Shown here: positions 1-9,921 of the stretch, in pieces | How the letters are laid out: the number at the start of each line of letters is the position of its first letter | How positions within the stretch are numbered: position 1 is the stretch's first letter | NCBI GenBank assembly: GCA_001768555.1 | Contig: MEOD01000046.1 | Coordinates: 1 to 40,171, forward strand | From: Bacteroidetes bacterium GWF2_29_10 | GTDB lineage: Bacteria > Bacteroidota > Bacteroidia > Bacteroidales > GWE2-29-8 | Length of the DNA: 40,171 nt | Direction: 5' to 3' | Notes under the pieces: model-generated | Databases searched by the model: none | The model's input: the letters and a program-made list of their open reading frames with translations, nothing else | Told to the model about the DNA's origin: nothing | Position numbers and translations under genes: made by a program

Positions 1-27
1 GTGGGAGAGTATGTAGTCGCCACCTTA
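1..27 (+). rRNA. rrf: 3' end of 5S rRNA (partial)
   Basis: GTGGGAGAGTATGTAGTCGCCACC resembles the conserved 3' terminus of bacterial 5S rRNA and is followed at once by a rho-independent terminator. Confidence 0.7.
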
Positions 28-35
28 TTTTTATC

Positions 36-68
36 AAAAAGCCCCTCGTGAAAACTTGGGGCTTTTTT
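36..68 (+). terminator. rho-independent terminator
   Basis: AAAAAGCCCC - 12 nt loop - GGGGCTTTTTT. Confidence 0.85.
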
Positions 69-266
69 CGTTTATAACAAAATTTTTTTATAAAAAACTC
101 AAATTAAAATTTAATAGTTTTATAATGTACGAAAACAGTAGTATTTGATAAAGAGTGTGAAAATTAAACTAATAATTGATTTTTTTTTATAATGAAACAA
201 AATTTAATGTAAGTTTGCAGATAATGAAAAACATAAATAATAAGATAATTTTAAAATAAAAATACA

Positions 267-1463
267 ATGGAAGCATTATCAAAAAGAATTCAAAGTCTTT
301 CAGAATCAGAAACTTTGGCTATGACAAAAAAGAGTAGAGAATTAAAGGCTCAAGGCTTTGATGTTATAAATTTAAGTATTGGTGAACCAGATTTTTTTAC
401 TCCAAATTATATTAAAGAAGCAGCAAAGAAAGCTATTGATGAAAATTATAGTTTTTATACGCCTGTTTCTGGTTATCAAGATTTGCGAGAGGCAATTTGC
501 AAAAAGTTGAAAAGGGATAATAATCTGGATTATACTGCAGATCAAATAGTTGTTTCAACAGGAGCAAAACAATCAATTGCTAATGCTGTATTAGCTTTAG
601 TAAATCCAGGAGAAGAGGTTATTGTTCCTGCTCCTTATTGGGTTAGTTACAGGGAGATTGTAAAGTTGGCAGAAGCAAAGTCTGTTTATGTAAATGCAAC
701 AGTAGAGAATGATTTTAAGGTAACGCCACAACAACTAAGGGATGCAATAACTCCAAAGACAAAGTTAATTATGTATAGTTCTCCATGTAACCCAACAGGT
801 TCTGTATATACAAAGGATGAGTTGGAGGCAATAGCTATTATGTTGAAAGAATTTCCAAATATTTATATTATAGCAGATGAAATATATGAAAAAATAAATT
901 TTAGTGGGGAGCCTCATGCAAGCATGGCTCAGTTTGATTTTATAAAAGATAGGGTTATTACTGTTAATGGTATTTCAAAAGGATATGCAATGACTGGTTG
1001 GCGTTTGGGATATATTGCAGCTCCAAAGTTTATAGCTCAGGCTTGTGATAAACTTCAAGGACAGTTTACATCGGGAACTAATTCTATTACGCAAAGGGCT
1101 ACAATAACTGCAATGTTAGAAGAAACAGATGATATAGAAAAAATGGTTATCGAGTTTAAAAAGAGGCGAGATCATGTTATTAATATGCTTAAAGAAATTC
1201 CAGGTTTGACAATAAATGTGCCTCAAGGGGCTTTTTATATATTCCCAAAAGTTAATCATTATTTTGGTAAAACGGATGGTAAAACTGTTATTAATAATTG
1301 TACTGATTTAGCAATGTATTTGATAAATGATGCAAATGTAGCTTTGGTGCAAGGAGATGCTTTTGGTGATGCTGATTGTATAAGAATCTCTTATGCTACA
1401 TCAATAGAAATATTAACAGAGGCAATAAATAGATTGAAAAAATCATTGGCAAAGCTTAAATAG
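267..1463 (+). CDS. aspC: pyridoxal-phosphate-dependent aminotransferase (aspartate aminotransferase-like)
   Basis: 398 aa class I/II aminotransferase; SSPCNPTG, PLP lysine context NGISKGYAMTGWRLGY, C-terminal IRISYATS. Confidence 0.9.
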   Translation: MEALSKRIQSLSESETLAMTKKSRELKAQGFDVINLSIGEPDFFTPNYIKEAAKKAIDENYSFYTPVSGYQDLREAICKKLKRDNNLDYTADQIVVSTGAKQSIANAVLALVNPGEEVIVPAPYWVSYREIVKLAEAKSVYVNATVENDFKVTPQQLRDAITPKTKLIMYSSPCNPTGSVYTKDELEAIAIMLKEFPNIYIIADEIYEKINFSGEPHASMAQFDFIKDRVITVNGISKGYAMTGWRLGYIAAPKFIAQACDKLQGQFTSGTNSITQRATITAMLEETDDIEKMVIEFKKRRDHVINMLKEIPGLTINVPQGAFYIFPKVNHYFGKTDGKTVINNCTDLAMYLINDANVALVQGDAFGDADCIRISYATSIEILTEAINRLKKSLAKLK

Positions 1464-1532
1464 AATATTAAAAGGAAGTTTTGGATGCCTGACAGAATTT
1501 GTTTTTTGTCAGGTATCTTAAAAAATAATTAT

Positions 1533-2546
1533 ATGCTTAACAAATACATCAAGAGTATATTTGAATCATTTAAAACGGTAAATCCATTAGTAATAGGAGA
1601 TGTTATGCTTGATTCTTATATTTGGGGTAAGGTTGATAGGATTTCTCCAGAGGCTCCAGTTCCAATAGTTCATATTTCTAAGAAGGAAAATAGGCTTGGA
1701 GGAGCAGCAAATGTTGCAATAAATTTAAAAGAGCTAGGGTGTAATCCGATAATTTGTTCTGTAATAGGAGCGGATGATAATTCTAATTTATTAAAGCAAT
1801 TGTTTAAGGAACATCAATTGTTAACGGATGGATTAATTTGTAATGCGGAGCGTTTGACAACGCAAAAGACAAGAGTTATTGGAAATAATTTTCAAATGAT
1901 TAGAATTGATGATGAAATATGTAATCCCGTTAGTGTGGAAATAGAATCAATTCTTATTGAAAGGGTAAAAACAATTATAAAAAAAAAACAAATTAATGTA
2001 ATTGTTTTTGAGGATTACGATAAAGGAGTTTTAACAAAAAATATTATAACAAGTATTATTAAATTTGCAAAGGCCAATAATATTCCAACAGTTGTTGACC
2101 CAAAGAAGCGCAATTTTTCTTATTACAAAAATGTTACACTTCTAAAACCTAATTTTAAAGAGCTTAAGGAAGGCTTGAAATTAGATGAATTAAAAGCAAC
2201 AAAAGAGACTTTAAATGATGTTTCAAAAGAACTGTTTAAGCTTTTAAATAATAGTTCTTTAGTTGTTACACTTTCAGAGAAAGGGATTTTTTATATAAAG
2301 AATGAGTCAGAATTAGATGCTAAAATATTTCCTGCAACGGTAAGGAATATTGCAGATGTTTCAGGGGCAGGGGACACGGTTATTAGCGTGCTAGCTTTAT
2401 TTGTTGCTTTAAATATAGAGCCTTATTTAATGACTCAAATAGCTAATTTGGCGGGAGGTATTGTTTGTGAAGAGATAGGCACGGTTCCTATCAATAAGGC
2501 TAAATTATTAAAAGAATCAATCAAATATTTCGCAGAAAATAAATAG
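1533..2546 (+). CDS. rfaE1: D-glycero-beta-D-manno-heptose-7-phosphate kinase (PfkB family)
   Basis: VIGDVMLDSYIWGKVDRISPEAPVPIV and NRLGGAANVAINLKELG, plus ADVSGAGDTVISV. The ORF-track start at 1485 lies in a hairpin; the Met at 1533 (MLNKYIKSIF) fits better. Confidence 0.88.
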   Translation: MLNKYIKSIFESFKTVNPLVIGDVMLDSYIWGKVDRISPEAPVPIVHISKKENRLGGAANVAINLKELGCNPIICSVIGADDNSNLLKQLFKEHQLLTDGLICNAERLTTQKTRVIGNNFQMIRIDDEICNPVSVEIESILIERVKTIIKKKQINVIVFEDYDKGVLTKNIITSIIKFAKANNIPTVVDPKKRNFSYYKNVTLLKPNFKELKEGLKLDELKATKETLNDVSKELFKLLNNSSLVVTLSEKGIFYIKNESELDAKIFPATVRNIADVSGAGDTVISVLALFVALNIEPYLMTQIANLAGGIVCEEIGTVPINKAKLLKESIKYFAENK

Positions 2547-2549
2547 TTC

Positions 2550-3002
2550 ATGCGTGTTGTACTTCAACGAGTAAGTCAGGCTTCTGTAAGTGTTAATAAA
2601 GAAATAGTAGGTTCGATTAATCATGGACTCTTAATCTTTGTTGGTATTGTTGAAGCGGATACAGAAAATGACATTGAATGGCTTGCTAATAAAATAGTGG
2701 GGTTAAGAATATTCAATGATGCTGAATGTAAAATGAACTTGTCTCTAAAGGATGTAAATGGTGAGATATTGCTTATTAGCCAATTTACATTGTCTGCTTC
2801 AACTAAAAAAGGATTCAGACCTTCTTTTATCTATGCAGCACCTCCTCAAATAGCAATTCCAATTTATGAAAGATTTATAATAAAACTAGAAGAATATTTG
2901 GGTAAAAGTATAGCAAAAGGAATATTTGGTGCAGATATGAAGATAAGTCTTACAAATGATGGTCCAGTGACGATAATAATTGATTCGAAAAATAAGGAAT
3001 AA
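2550..3002 (+). CDS. dtd: D-aminoacyl-tRNA deacylase
   Basis: 150 aa, MRVVLQRVSQASVSV, SQFTLSASTKKGFRPSF, MKISLTNDGPVTIIIDS. Confidence 0.95.
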   Translation: MRVVLQRVSQASVSVNKEIVGSINHGLLIFVGIVEADTENDIEWLANKIVGLRIFNDAECKMNLSLKDVNGEILLISQFTLSASTKKGFRPSFIYAAPPQIAIPIYERFIIKLEEYLGKSIAKGIFGADMKISLTNDGPVTIIIDSKNKE

Positions 3003-3084
3003 TACAAAAAAACATCTCTGTTTTTAAAATAATATTATATTTACACAACTTTTTGTATTAAAAACTTATTTAATTCCTTAATTT

Positions 3085-4620
3085 ATGAGTAATCAAATAT
3101 GGGCAAGAAAGCCCGTTTCAATGTTTGAAGAGGATCAAAAAAATAGTAAATTAAACAAAGTATTAGGAAAGTGGGGATTAACTGCAATGGGTATTGGTGC
3201 AGTTATTGGTGCAGGAATATTTGTTTTAACGGGTCTTGCTGCAAGAGAATATGCAGGTCCTGCATTAGCAGTATCATTTATTATAGCTGGTATTGGTTGT
3301 GCATTTGCAGCTTTGTGTTATGCCGAGTTTGCGTCATTGTTGCCAGTCGAGGGTTCGGCCTATGCATATTCTTATGCTACGATGGGAGAGTTTTTTGCAT
3401 GGATAATTGGTTGGGATTTAATATTGGAATACGCTATGGCTTCAGCTTCTGTTGCTGTAGGTTGGTCTGGGTATTTAGGAAAGTTTTTAGCATTATTTAA
3501 TATTCATTTGCCTTTATGGCTAATGCACGATCATGCAACCGTAACAAGAATATTGAATGAGGCTACTTCGAAGGGAGTTATTGGAGATTTAAGCAATCAA
3601 TATTCGTCTATAGATGTGCCTAGCTTTATGGGGTTTAATATTGCTTTTAATTTGCCTGCTTTTTTTATTATAATGATTGTTACGGCTATTTTAGTTAAGG
3701 GAATAAAGGAAGCGGCAAATACAAATTTAATTATGGTTGCAGTAAAAGTTGCAGTAATATTATTTGTTATTATTGTAGGATCTTTTTTTATTGATACAAA
3801 TAACTGGGTGCCTTTTATTCCAGAAAGGTATATTGATGCTTCTGGACATGGACATTATGGTTGGATGGGAGTATTGTCAGGGGCAGCTTATGTATTTTTT
3901 GCTTATATTGGTTTTGATGCGGTGTCGACACAGGCAGGGGAGGCGAAAAACCCGCAAAAGTCAGTTCCATTTGGAATAATAGTTTCATTAATTGTTTGTA
4001 CTATTTTGTATATTTTAGTTGCATTAGTTTTAACAGGAATGATAAGTTATAAAGAGATAGACTTAGAAGCCCCCCTATCAGCAGTGTTTGCATCATATAA
4101 TTTAGGGTTTGCAGTTTTTATTATTTCCATAGCCGCAATAGCAGGTTTAACATCAGTTTTATTGGTAATGCTATTAGGTCAATCTAGAGTCTTTTATGCA
4201 ATGTCTAGAGATGGATTATTACCCAAAAGTACATTTGGGGAACTTCATAATAAGTTCAAAACACCATATAAAGCTACCATACTAACAGGAGTTGTTGTTG
4301 CTTTTATTTCTGCACTTACTCCAATTGAGGATATAGCTAAATTAGTTAATATAGGAACGTTGTTGGCATTTATTTTAGTTTGTATAGCTGTTTGGATTAT
4401 GCGAGTAAAAGAACCCGATCGTCCTCGACCATTTAAAACACCTTATCTCCCAGTTGTAGCTACTCTTGGTATATTGAGTAATCTTGCTATGATGTTAAGC
4501 CTAGAATTAGTTAATTGGTTACGCTTGGTAGCATGGTTAGCTATAGGTTGTATTATTTATTTTGCTTACAGCAAAAGACATAGTCTACTGGGGAAAAGAC
4601 TAAAGGAAAATAAATTGTAA
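3085..4620 (+). CDS. APC-family amino acid permease
   Basis: 511 aa, multiple TM segments, GIGAVIGAGIFVLTG, FAYIGFDAVSTQAGEAKNPQKSVPFGI. Confidence 0.93.
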   Translation: MSNQIWARKPVSMFEEDQKNSKLNKVLGKWGLTAMGIGAVIGAGIFVLTGLAAREYAGPALAVSFIIAGIGCAFAALCYAEFASLLPVEGSAYAYSYATMGEFFAWIIGWDLILEYAMASASVAVGWSGYLGKFLALFNIHLPLWLMHDHATVTRILNEATSKGVIGDLSNQYSSIDVPSFMGFNIAFNLPAFFIIMIVTAILVKGIKEAANTNLIMVAVKVAVILFVIIVGSFFIDTNNWVPFIPERYIDASGHGHYGWMGVLSGAAYVFFAYIGFDAVSTQAGEAKNPQKSVPFGIIVSLIVCTILYILVALVLTGMISYKEIDLEAPLSAVFASYNLGFAVFIISIAAIAGLTSVLLVMLLGQSRVFYAMSRDGLLPKSTFGELHNKFKTPYKATILTGVVVAFISALTPIEDIAKLVNIGTLLAFILVCIAVWIMRVKEPDRPRPFKTPYLPVVATLGILSNLAMMLSLELVNWLRLVAWLAIGCIIYFAYSKRHSLLGKRLKENKL

Positions 4621-4629
4621 TAATACTTT

Positions 4630-6930
4630 ATGCAAGAATGGCTTGGCATTTCTCTATTAGGTGATTCATTAATAAAATTTGCCTTTCTTTTAATATTGGT
4701 ATCTATATTATGCATTTTCCTCAATAAAGTATACCAAAAAGAAGTTTTTTATAGAATAGCAAAAGGTCTTAACATTACTGTTTTTATTATTCTTGCTACT
4801 TCTGTTTTATTATTATATTATCTTATTTTTGAACATCGTTTTGAATTTTACTATGTTTGGAAATATACATCTCTCAATTTAGAAACTATTTATCTTATTT
4901 CTGCATTATGGGCTGGTCAAAATGGAAGTATTTTGTTTTGGGTTACATTTCAGGCTATAATTCTATTATTTATAAAGCATAATAGTAGAAACAAAAACAC
5001 CATATTAATCATTTCCTTTATCCAATTAATGCTTGTTTTTTTAATTATAGGAATTAAGATGGGAGATCTGGAAATCGGGCGAGGAATATTTACGTTATTA
5101 AGTGATGCTTCTGAATATCAGCATGAATTATTATTCAATAATCCTCAATATTTGCAATTTATAAATGATGGAAATGATATTAACCCAATATTAAAGCATC
5201 CTTTGATGAGCATTCATCCTCCTTTGCTTTTTATGGGATATGTTTTTGCTGCTTTTTTATATGCAAGTACTGCAAATTTTTTAATTACTCAAAATAAAAA
5301 GATCCTTAATGTTATTCAATTATGGAATCTTTTAGCATTGTTATTTGTTTCTTTAGGAATTATATCGGGAGGATTTTGGGCGCATGAATCTTTAAGTTTT
5401 GGGGGATTTTGGACATGGGATCCAATTGAAAATGCATCTTTATCAATTTGGATATTTCTAATTGTTTCGACGCATACAAATCTTATTACAATTAAAAATA
5501 AGTTCAATTATTTAACCAATGCTGTTATTAATCTATTGCCTTTTATAATTACTATCTATACTAGTTTTTTAACCCGAAGTGGATTATTAAATGAAACATC
5601 CGTTCATGCTTTTGCTGATAAAGAATATAAAATAACAATGTTCTTCTATCTAATTATAATATTAATATTTTCAATAATAATTAGCATTGTATATCTAAGA
5701 AATAATAAAAAAGTAAGTGCTACGAGCAATATTGAAATTAATAGGGAAAACCTTGTGACAGCATCAATGTTTGTTCTTCTAATTTTAAATATTAAAATAA
5801 TATTAAGTATTTCTTTACCCATAATTAATTACATCATAAATTCCAACCTTACATTACCCATTGATACTATAGGATATTATAATAAAAATGTATCATTTTT
5901 TACAATAATAATAAATATCTTGTTTTGCTTTAGTTTATATCTTTATAAGGCAAAAACATTTAAAAAGAAATCAATAACAATCATTGCAAGCTTTATTATT
6001 ATTGCTTCAGGCATAATAATTCCTATAGAATTATATGAAAATTTAACCAACACTATTCTTTTTACTTCATCATTAATGGCTATATTACTTCTGTTTTTTA
6101 TAAAACAAAATAATGCAGCCAAGTTATCACACGTTGGTATATTCTTGCTTATTATTTCATTTATTATTTCCTTTTCAGAAACCAAATTAAACCAATTCCA
6201 TTATCAAAATAATAAAATAGAAATAAAACAAAATGAATATTCAAGTCTGAATTCTAAACTTAAAGTAAAATTAATCAATATTCAACACACTCAGGACATC
6301 ATTAAATACCATATTCAATTAACGGCAAGTAATAGAAACGATTCCACTATATATGATTTATTCCCTTTCTCTAGAATTTCTAAAAATTTCGGAATTGTAA
6401 ATGAACCTTATATCTTCAGAACATTTGCAACCGATTTATTCTTTAATATTGCTAATCTGGAGCAAAAACAACCTCACAACATTAATATAAAATTACATGA
6501 CACTACACAAATTGATGATTATAAGTTTATATTTGATAAAATAGAAGTAGTTAATCTATCCAATCAATCAAACACAAAAGAATCAATACAACAAAATATT
6601 GAAAATCTCAAAATAAAAGCTTATTTTTCTATCAATAACAATATTAAGTCTCATAAATTACAAGCTTCTTACATAATCAAAAACAATAATGTTTATTTTG
6701 AAGATGACTCTTTACAAAACCTAAACTTAAAAATACGTTTTGTTGGTATATCGGATAATGAAAACACAATTAAAGTACGCATTGAATACTTGAATCCAAA
6801 TACATTATCCTTATTTTTTAAAGATTTTCCTTTTTTCTCTCTTATTATTATTTCTTTATTAATCCTATTTACTGGCTTAATTTACTCTATTGTAAATAGG
6901 ATTGTAAGCATATCAAAGATTAAAGCGTAA
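4630..6930 (+). CDS. ccmF: cytochrome c biogenesis protein CcmF/CcsA-like (heme lyase)
   Basis: 766 aa polytopic; ALWAGQNGSILFWV, HPLMSIHPPLLFMGYV, tryptophan-rich FGGFWTWDPIENASLSIW. Confidence 0.87.
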   Translation: MQEWLGISLLGDSLIKFAFLLILVSILCIFLNKVYQKEVFYRIAKGLNITVFIILATSVLLLYYLIFEHRFEFYYVWKYTSLNLETIYLISALWAGQNGSILFWVTFQAIILLFIKHNSRNKNTILIISFIQLMLVFLIIGIKMGDLEIGRGIFTLLSDASEYQHELLFNNPQYLQFINDGNDINPILKHPLMSIHPPLLFMGYVFAAFLYASTANFLITQNKKILNVIQLWNLLALLFVSLGIISGGFWAHESLSFGGFWTWDPIENASLSIWIFLIVSTHTNLITIKNKFNYLTNAVINLLPFIITIYTSFLTRSGLLNETSVHAFADKEYKITMFFYLIIILIFSIIISIVYLRNNKKVSATSNIEINRENLVTASMFVLLILNIKIILSISLPIINYIINSNLTLPIDTIGYYNKNVSFFTIIINILFCFSLYLYKAKTFKKKSITIIASFIIIASGIIIPIELYENLTNTILFTSSLMAILLLFFIKQNNAAKLSHVGIFLLIISFIISFSETKLNQFHYQNNKIEIKQNEYSSLNSKLKVKLINIQHTQDIIKYHIQLTASNRNDSTIYDLFPFSRISKNFGIVNEPYIFRTFATDLFFNIANLEQKQPHNINIKLHDTTQIDDYKFIFDKIEVVNLSNQSNTKESIQQNIENLKIKAYFSINNNIKSHKLQASYIIKNNNVYFEDDSLQNLNLKIRFVGISDNENTIKVRIEYLNPNTLSLFFKDFPFFSLIIISLLILFTGLIYSIVNRIVSISKIKA

Positions 6931-6945
6931 ATACGACATTCAGCA

Positions 6946-7506
6946 TTAAATCATTTTCTCAAGCAATGGGGTATTTCCTTCCAAGTTATCAAATATTTGA
7001 ATTTTAATTGACTTGTTCTTTATGTAATTAGCAAATGATTTGTATCTTTTTAATCTCTTAAAATCTGCAAAAACAGAATTGTAAAACTCATCCAACTTAT
7101 CACTAGAAATAGTGTCATTTCCATCAATCCAAAATAATTCATTTTGCACAACTAACAGCTCTTCGCTTGTTTTGCTTATTTTAATATTTTCATAACTCCA
7201 AACCCCTTTTTCTTTTAATATTTTAAGACCTTTCTTTATTTCTACTTCATTTTTCCAATTTAAATACTGACGTTCCATATTTTTAAAATTCAAAAAAACT
7301 ACACCTATTCCTGGAATAATAAAAGTGTAAAATAAATCTAGAAAATTTAAAGATTTTAAGTTTTCTATATTATAAATTTTTACATATATTACAGTAAATA
7401 TTAACAACTGTAATAACAAAATGAGAGTATTATAAAAAATATAAAGCCATTTATGTGTTACCCATTTTTTTAGAAATTTTATTTGTTTTGCATTTAATTC
7501 TTCCAT
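6946..7506 (-). CDS. hypothetical membrane protein
   Basis: 186 aa with two predicted hydrophobic segments; N-terminus similar to the adjacent 7541-7822 product. Confidence 0.6.
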   Translation of the reverse strand: MEELNAKQIKFLKKWVTHKWLYIFYNTLILLLQLLIFTVIYVKIYNIENLKSLNFLDLFYTFIIPGIGVVFLNFKNMERQYLNWKNEVEIKKGLKILKEKGVWSYENIKISKTSEELLVVQNELFWIDGNDTISSDKLDEFYNSVFADFKRLKRYKSFANYIKNKSIKIQIFDNLEGNTPLLEKMI

Positions 7507-7540
7507 AATTCAAGTGTTTTTTTAAAAATTTCTTTTCCCA

Positions 7541-7822
7541 TTATATTCCTTTTAATTTAGAATACTTAATTTCCTTTTTTTTGAACAATCGCACTCCTAA
7601 AAACCATTCTAAAAGAGAAAATCCTGATATTTTAAATAGAAAATTAAACAAAGCAATGTCTTTAATTTTATAATTATAGTCAAATAAAAATGATGTTAAT
7701 GCTGCAAAAAATCCTAATAAAAAAGCATATTTTAAACAAAACAACCATTTGCATTTTCTTTGTTTCTCCCACCTTTTAAAAAACCTCACGTCTTTTGCAC
7801 TTATTGTATCCATTACTATCAT
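7541..7822 (-). CDS. hypothetical small membrane protein, paralogue of neighbour
   Basis: SAKDVRFFKRWEKQRKCKWLF aligns with NAKQIKFLKKWVTHKWLYIF of the 6946-7506 product. Confidence 0.55.
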   Translation of the reverse strand: MIVMDTISAKDVRFFKRWEKQRKCKWLFCLKYAFLLGFFAALTSFLFDYNYKIKDIALFNFLFKISGFSLLEWFLGVRLFKKKEIKYSKLKGI

Positions 7823-7921
7823 TTTTTTTGTAAATAAATATCTTTTGTAAATAAAAAAAACTTATTCAATGCAAATATAATACTTTTAAATAATATTTAT
7901 TTGAATTATAGAAAAAAGTAA

Positions 7922-8255
7922 AGAGGCCGTTGCAATAAGCACTATTTAATAATTTCGTTATTAAATCTCACTAATTTTTTAGATTTTGTTAATGATTTGT
8001 CAAAATTTAGTCAATTTATTGATGAATATTGGATAGGGTGCACCTGATTTTGGGTATTTTTTTCTTTATTTTTGACAATTAGACACAATAATCTCAGGTG
8101 TTTCACTTTCTTTTTAATAATGCCTATTCGGAAATCCTATTTGTGATGTTATTTTTACTTTCATGCTACAAATATATAAACCATCCAACACAAACAACCG
8201 TATATTAATAATTTAAGTAATTATTTTGTGAAATTTCGCCTTGCGACGGTCTCTA
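7922..8255. repeat. candidate non-coding MITE/IS remnant with 14-bp terminal inverted repeats
   Basis: AGAGGCCGTTGCAA (7922-7935) vs reverse complement of 8242-8255 AGAGACCGTCGCAA, 12/14 matches, in a long intergenic region with no ORF. Confidence 0.4.
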
Positions 8256-8389
8256 TATATAAATATTAAAAAAATCATCTAACACACGTTTTTATTTAGA
8301 TAATCCTGAAAATAAGTTTACAGTTTTTTTTCATAATTATAATCTTTTGTGTAAACCTATTTTAGGACGAGATAATATTATAGTAGCTT

Positions 8390-8443
8390 TATAGTACCTT
8401 TTATGTACTGTTATAGTACCTTTCATGTACTGTTCATGTACTT
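8390..8443. repeat. 22-bp tandem repeat (2 copies plus partial) with internal AGTAC/GTACT symmetry
   Basis: TATAGTACCTTTTATGTACTGT (8390-8411), TATAGTACCTTTCATGTACTGT (8412-8433), then TCATGTACTT. Confidence 0.85.
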
Positions 8444-8540
8444 TAATAGATTTTTTATACTGACAATTAGCTATTTGTGCAAATTGTTGCAAATTAGCGT
8501 TTTAGACAATTAATTTGAATCATTAGAGAAAAGTAAATAA

Positions 8541-8617
8541 AATTAAGTGGAAAGAAAGCATCAAAAAAGTACTAAGCATTCATATCCCGACAACCAAAGG
8601 ATTAGATGTGTGATGGA
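8541..8617 (+). repeat. 77-bp repeat, copy A: orphan 3' end of the gene fragment ending at 14978
   Basis: Matches 14906-14982 at 73/77 positions; encodes IKWKESIKKVLSIHIPTTKGLDV*. Confidence 0.9.
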
Positions 8618-8698
8618 GAGTATTGTAATGAAAAACAAAACCCAAAATTAAACATCATATAAATAAAATAAATATTTTTTAATTGTACAAAAATATTA

Positions 8699-8706
8699 TA
8701 TATTTG
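8699..8706 (+). promoter_or_regulatory. Bacteroidetes -7 element TAnnTTTG
   Basis: TATATTTG upstream of the 8734 ORF. Confidence 0.45.
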
Positions 8707-8733
8707 CAAGGGTAAATATATAACCTTTTTATT

Positions 8734-8994
8734 ATGAGAAATAATTCATCTAAGTTTAAAGGGAATAACAAACTTCCTATAGACAGTGTGTCTTGGAAGG
8801 TTACACAAGAATTTATTAAAAAGCTAACGGGCAAGAATTATCGTTTGCCTACTGAGGCAGAGTGGGAGTATGCTTGTCGTGGTGGTAATAAAAGTATTAA
8901 AAACTTGTTTTTAATCATCAATCTTTTTATCAACAAAATAAAAAATAAATTTCAAGAACCAAACTTGAAAAAACATTATATTTGTACCAATTAA
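8734..8994 (+). pseudogene. truncated FGE-sulfatase (SUMF1-like) domain remnant
   Basis: [37 protein letters not shown] matches [40 protein letters not shown] in 9922-12126; after that the reading frame is unrelated. Confidence 0.8.
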
Positions 8995-9073
8995 AAAAAC
9001 TTGTCTAAGTTATTTCGTAGTCATTAAAAAGTCGCTTAATGGTCGATTATTATGACAATCTAATTAAACAGTT

Positions 9074-9081
9074 TAAATTTG
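9074..9081 (+). promoter_or_regulatory. Bacteroidetes -7 element TAnnTTTG
   Basis: TAAATTTG 23 bp upstream of the ATG at 9104. Confidence 0.4.
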
Positions 9082-9103
9082 CAATAAAGATAAAGAAATT
9101 ATT

Positions 9104-9296
9104 ATGAAAATTATAAAATTTAGTTTCGAAGACAAAATAAGAAATTGCAAATTGCAAAAAAACAGAATTCAACAAATTAACTTTATTGGTTGGGGCATCA
9201 GGTGTTGGTAAAACAATGATATTGAATGCAATCAAAAATATTGCGACAGGTGAAAGCGTAAATGGGGTTAAGTGGTTTATTGAATTTGAGGCATAA
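9104..9296 (+). pseudogene. frameshifted, truncated AAA/ABC-type ATPase N-terminus
   Basis: Frame 1 MKIIKFSFEDKIRNCKLQKN..., then a shifted frame LTLLVGASGVGKTMILNAIKNIATGESVNGVKWFIEFEA*, with a Walker A motif GASGVGKT. Confidence 0.75.
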
Positions 9297-9323
9297 TAGA
9301 CAAAATTAAGGTAAAAAAATATT

Positions 9324-9331
9324 TATATTTG
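9324..9331 (+). promoter_or_regulatory. Bacteroidetes -7 element TAnnTTTG
   Basis: TATATTTG about 95 bp upstream of the 9428 CDS. Confidence 0.5.
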
Positions 9332-9427
9332 CAGTGATTTAAAATTTAATTAAAGGTTTTTTGATAAGTTTTTTTATAAATCAAAAAAATAAATTTTTAG
9401 AAATCGTTATAAAAAAGGAGGTTACAA

Positions 9428-9916
9428 ATGCAATACAAACGATTAATATTAAGTGTATTACTTTTCTTAGGACTTGGACTTATAGGGATACAAGCACAGG
9501 AAAGCTTTAATGCTGTAGGCGGTAATGCTTTGGGTAGTGGGGGTACGGTGAGTTATTCTGTTGGGCAAGTTGTTTATCAGAGCCATGCAGTGGCGAACGG
9601 TTCTGTAGCAGAGGGCGTGCAGTTGCCTTATGAAATTTCGGTAGAAACGGCTATAGATGAATCTGCGGGAATAAAACTTTCAGTTGAGGCTTATCCAAAC
9701 CCTGCTACCGATTATCTTACATTGATTATTGATGAGTTTGATATTTCAAGGTTATCTTATCATTTGTACGATATGCAAGGAAAGCTTTTACAATACGGAA
9801 GTATTAGGGGCTATAGTACAAGTATTGTTATGAGTAATCTTGTTAGGGCTACTTATTTTGTAAAAGTAATACAAGGGAAAAAAGAAGTAAAAACATTTAA
9901 AATCATAAAACATTAG
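9428..9916 (+). CDS. T9SS type A sorting-domain-containing small secreted protein
   Basis: Signal peptide; [14 protein letters not shown]...YDMQGKLL...GTYF-type [24 protein letters not shown] typical of Por secretion C-terminal domains. Confidence 0.85.
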   Translation: MQYKRLILSVLLFLGLGLIGIQAQESFNAVGGNALGSGGTVSYSVGQVVYQSHAVANGSVAEGVQLPYEISVETAIDESAGIKLSVEAYPNPATDYLTLIIDEFDISRLSYHLYDMQGKLLQYGSIRGYSTSIVMSNLVRATYFVKVIQGKKEVKTFKIIKH

Positions 9917-9921
9917 AAGTT

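Noticed and set aside
3171-3979. ORFs 3171-3500 and 3791-3979 inside the permease
   Set aside because: Alternate frames of a well-supported CDS with no plausible protein character.
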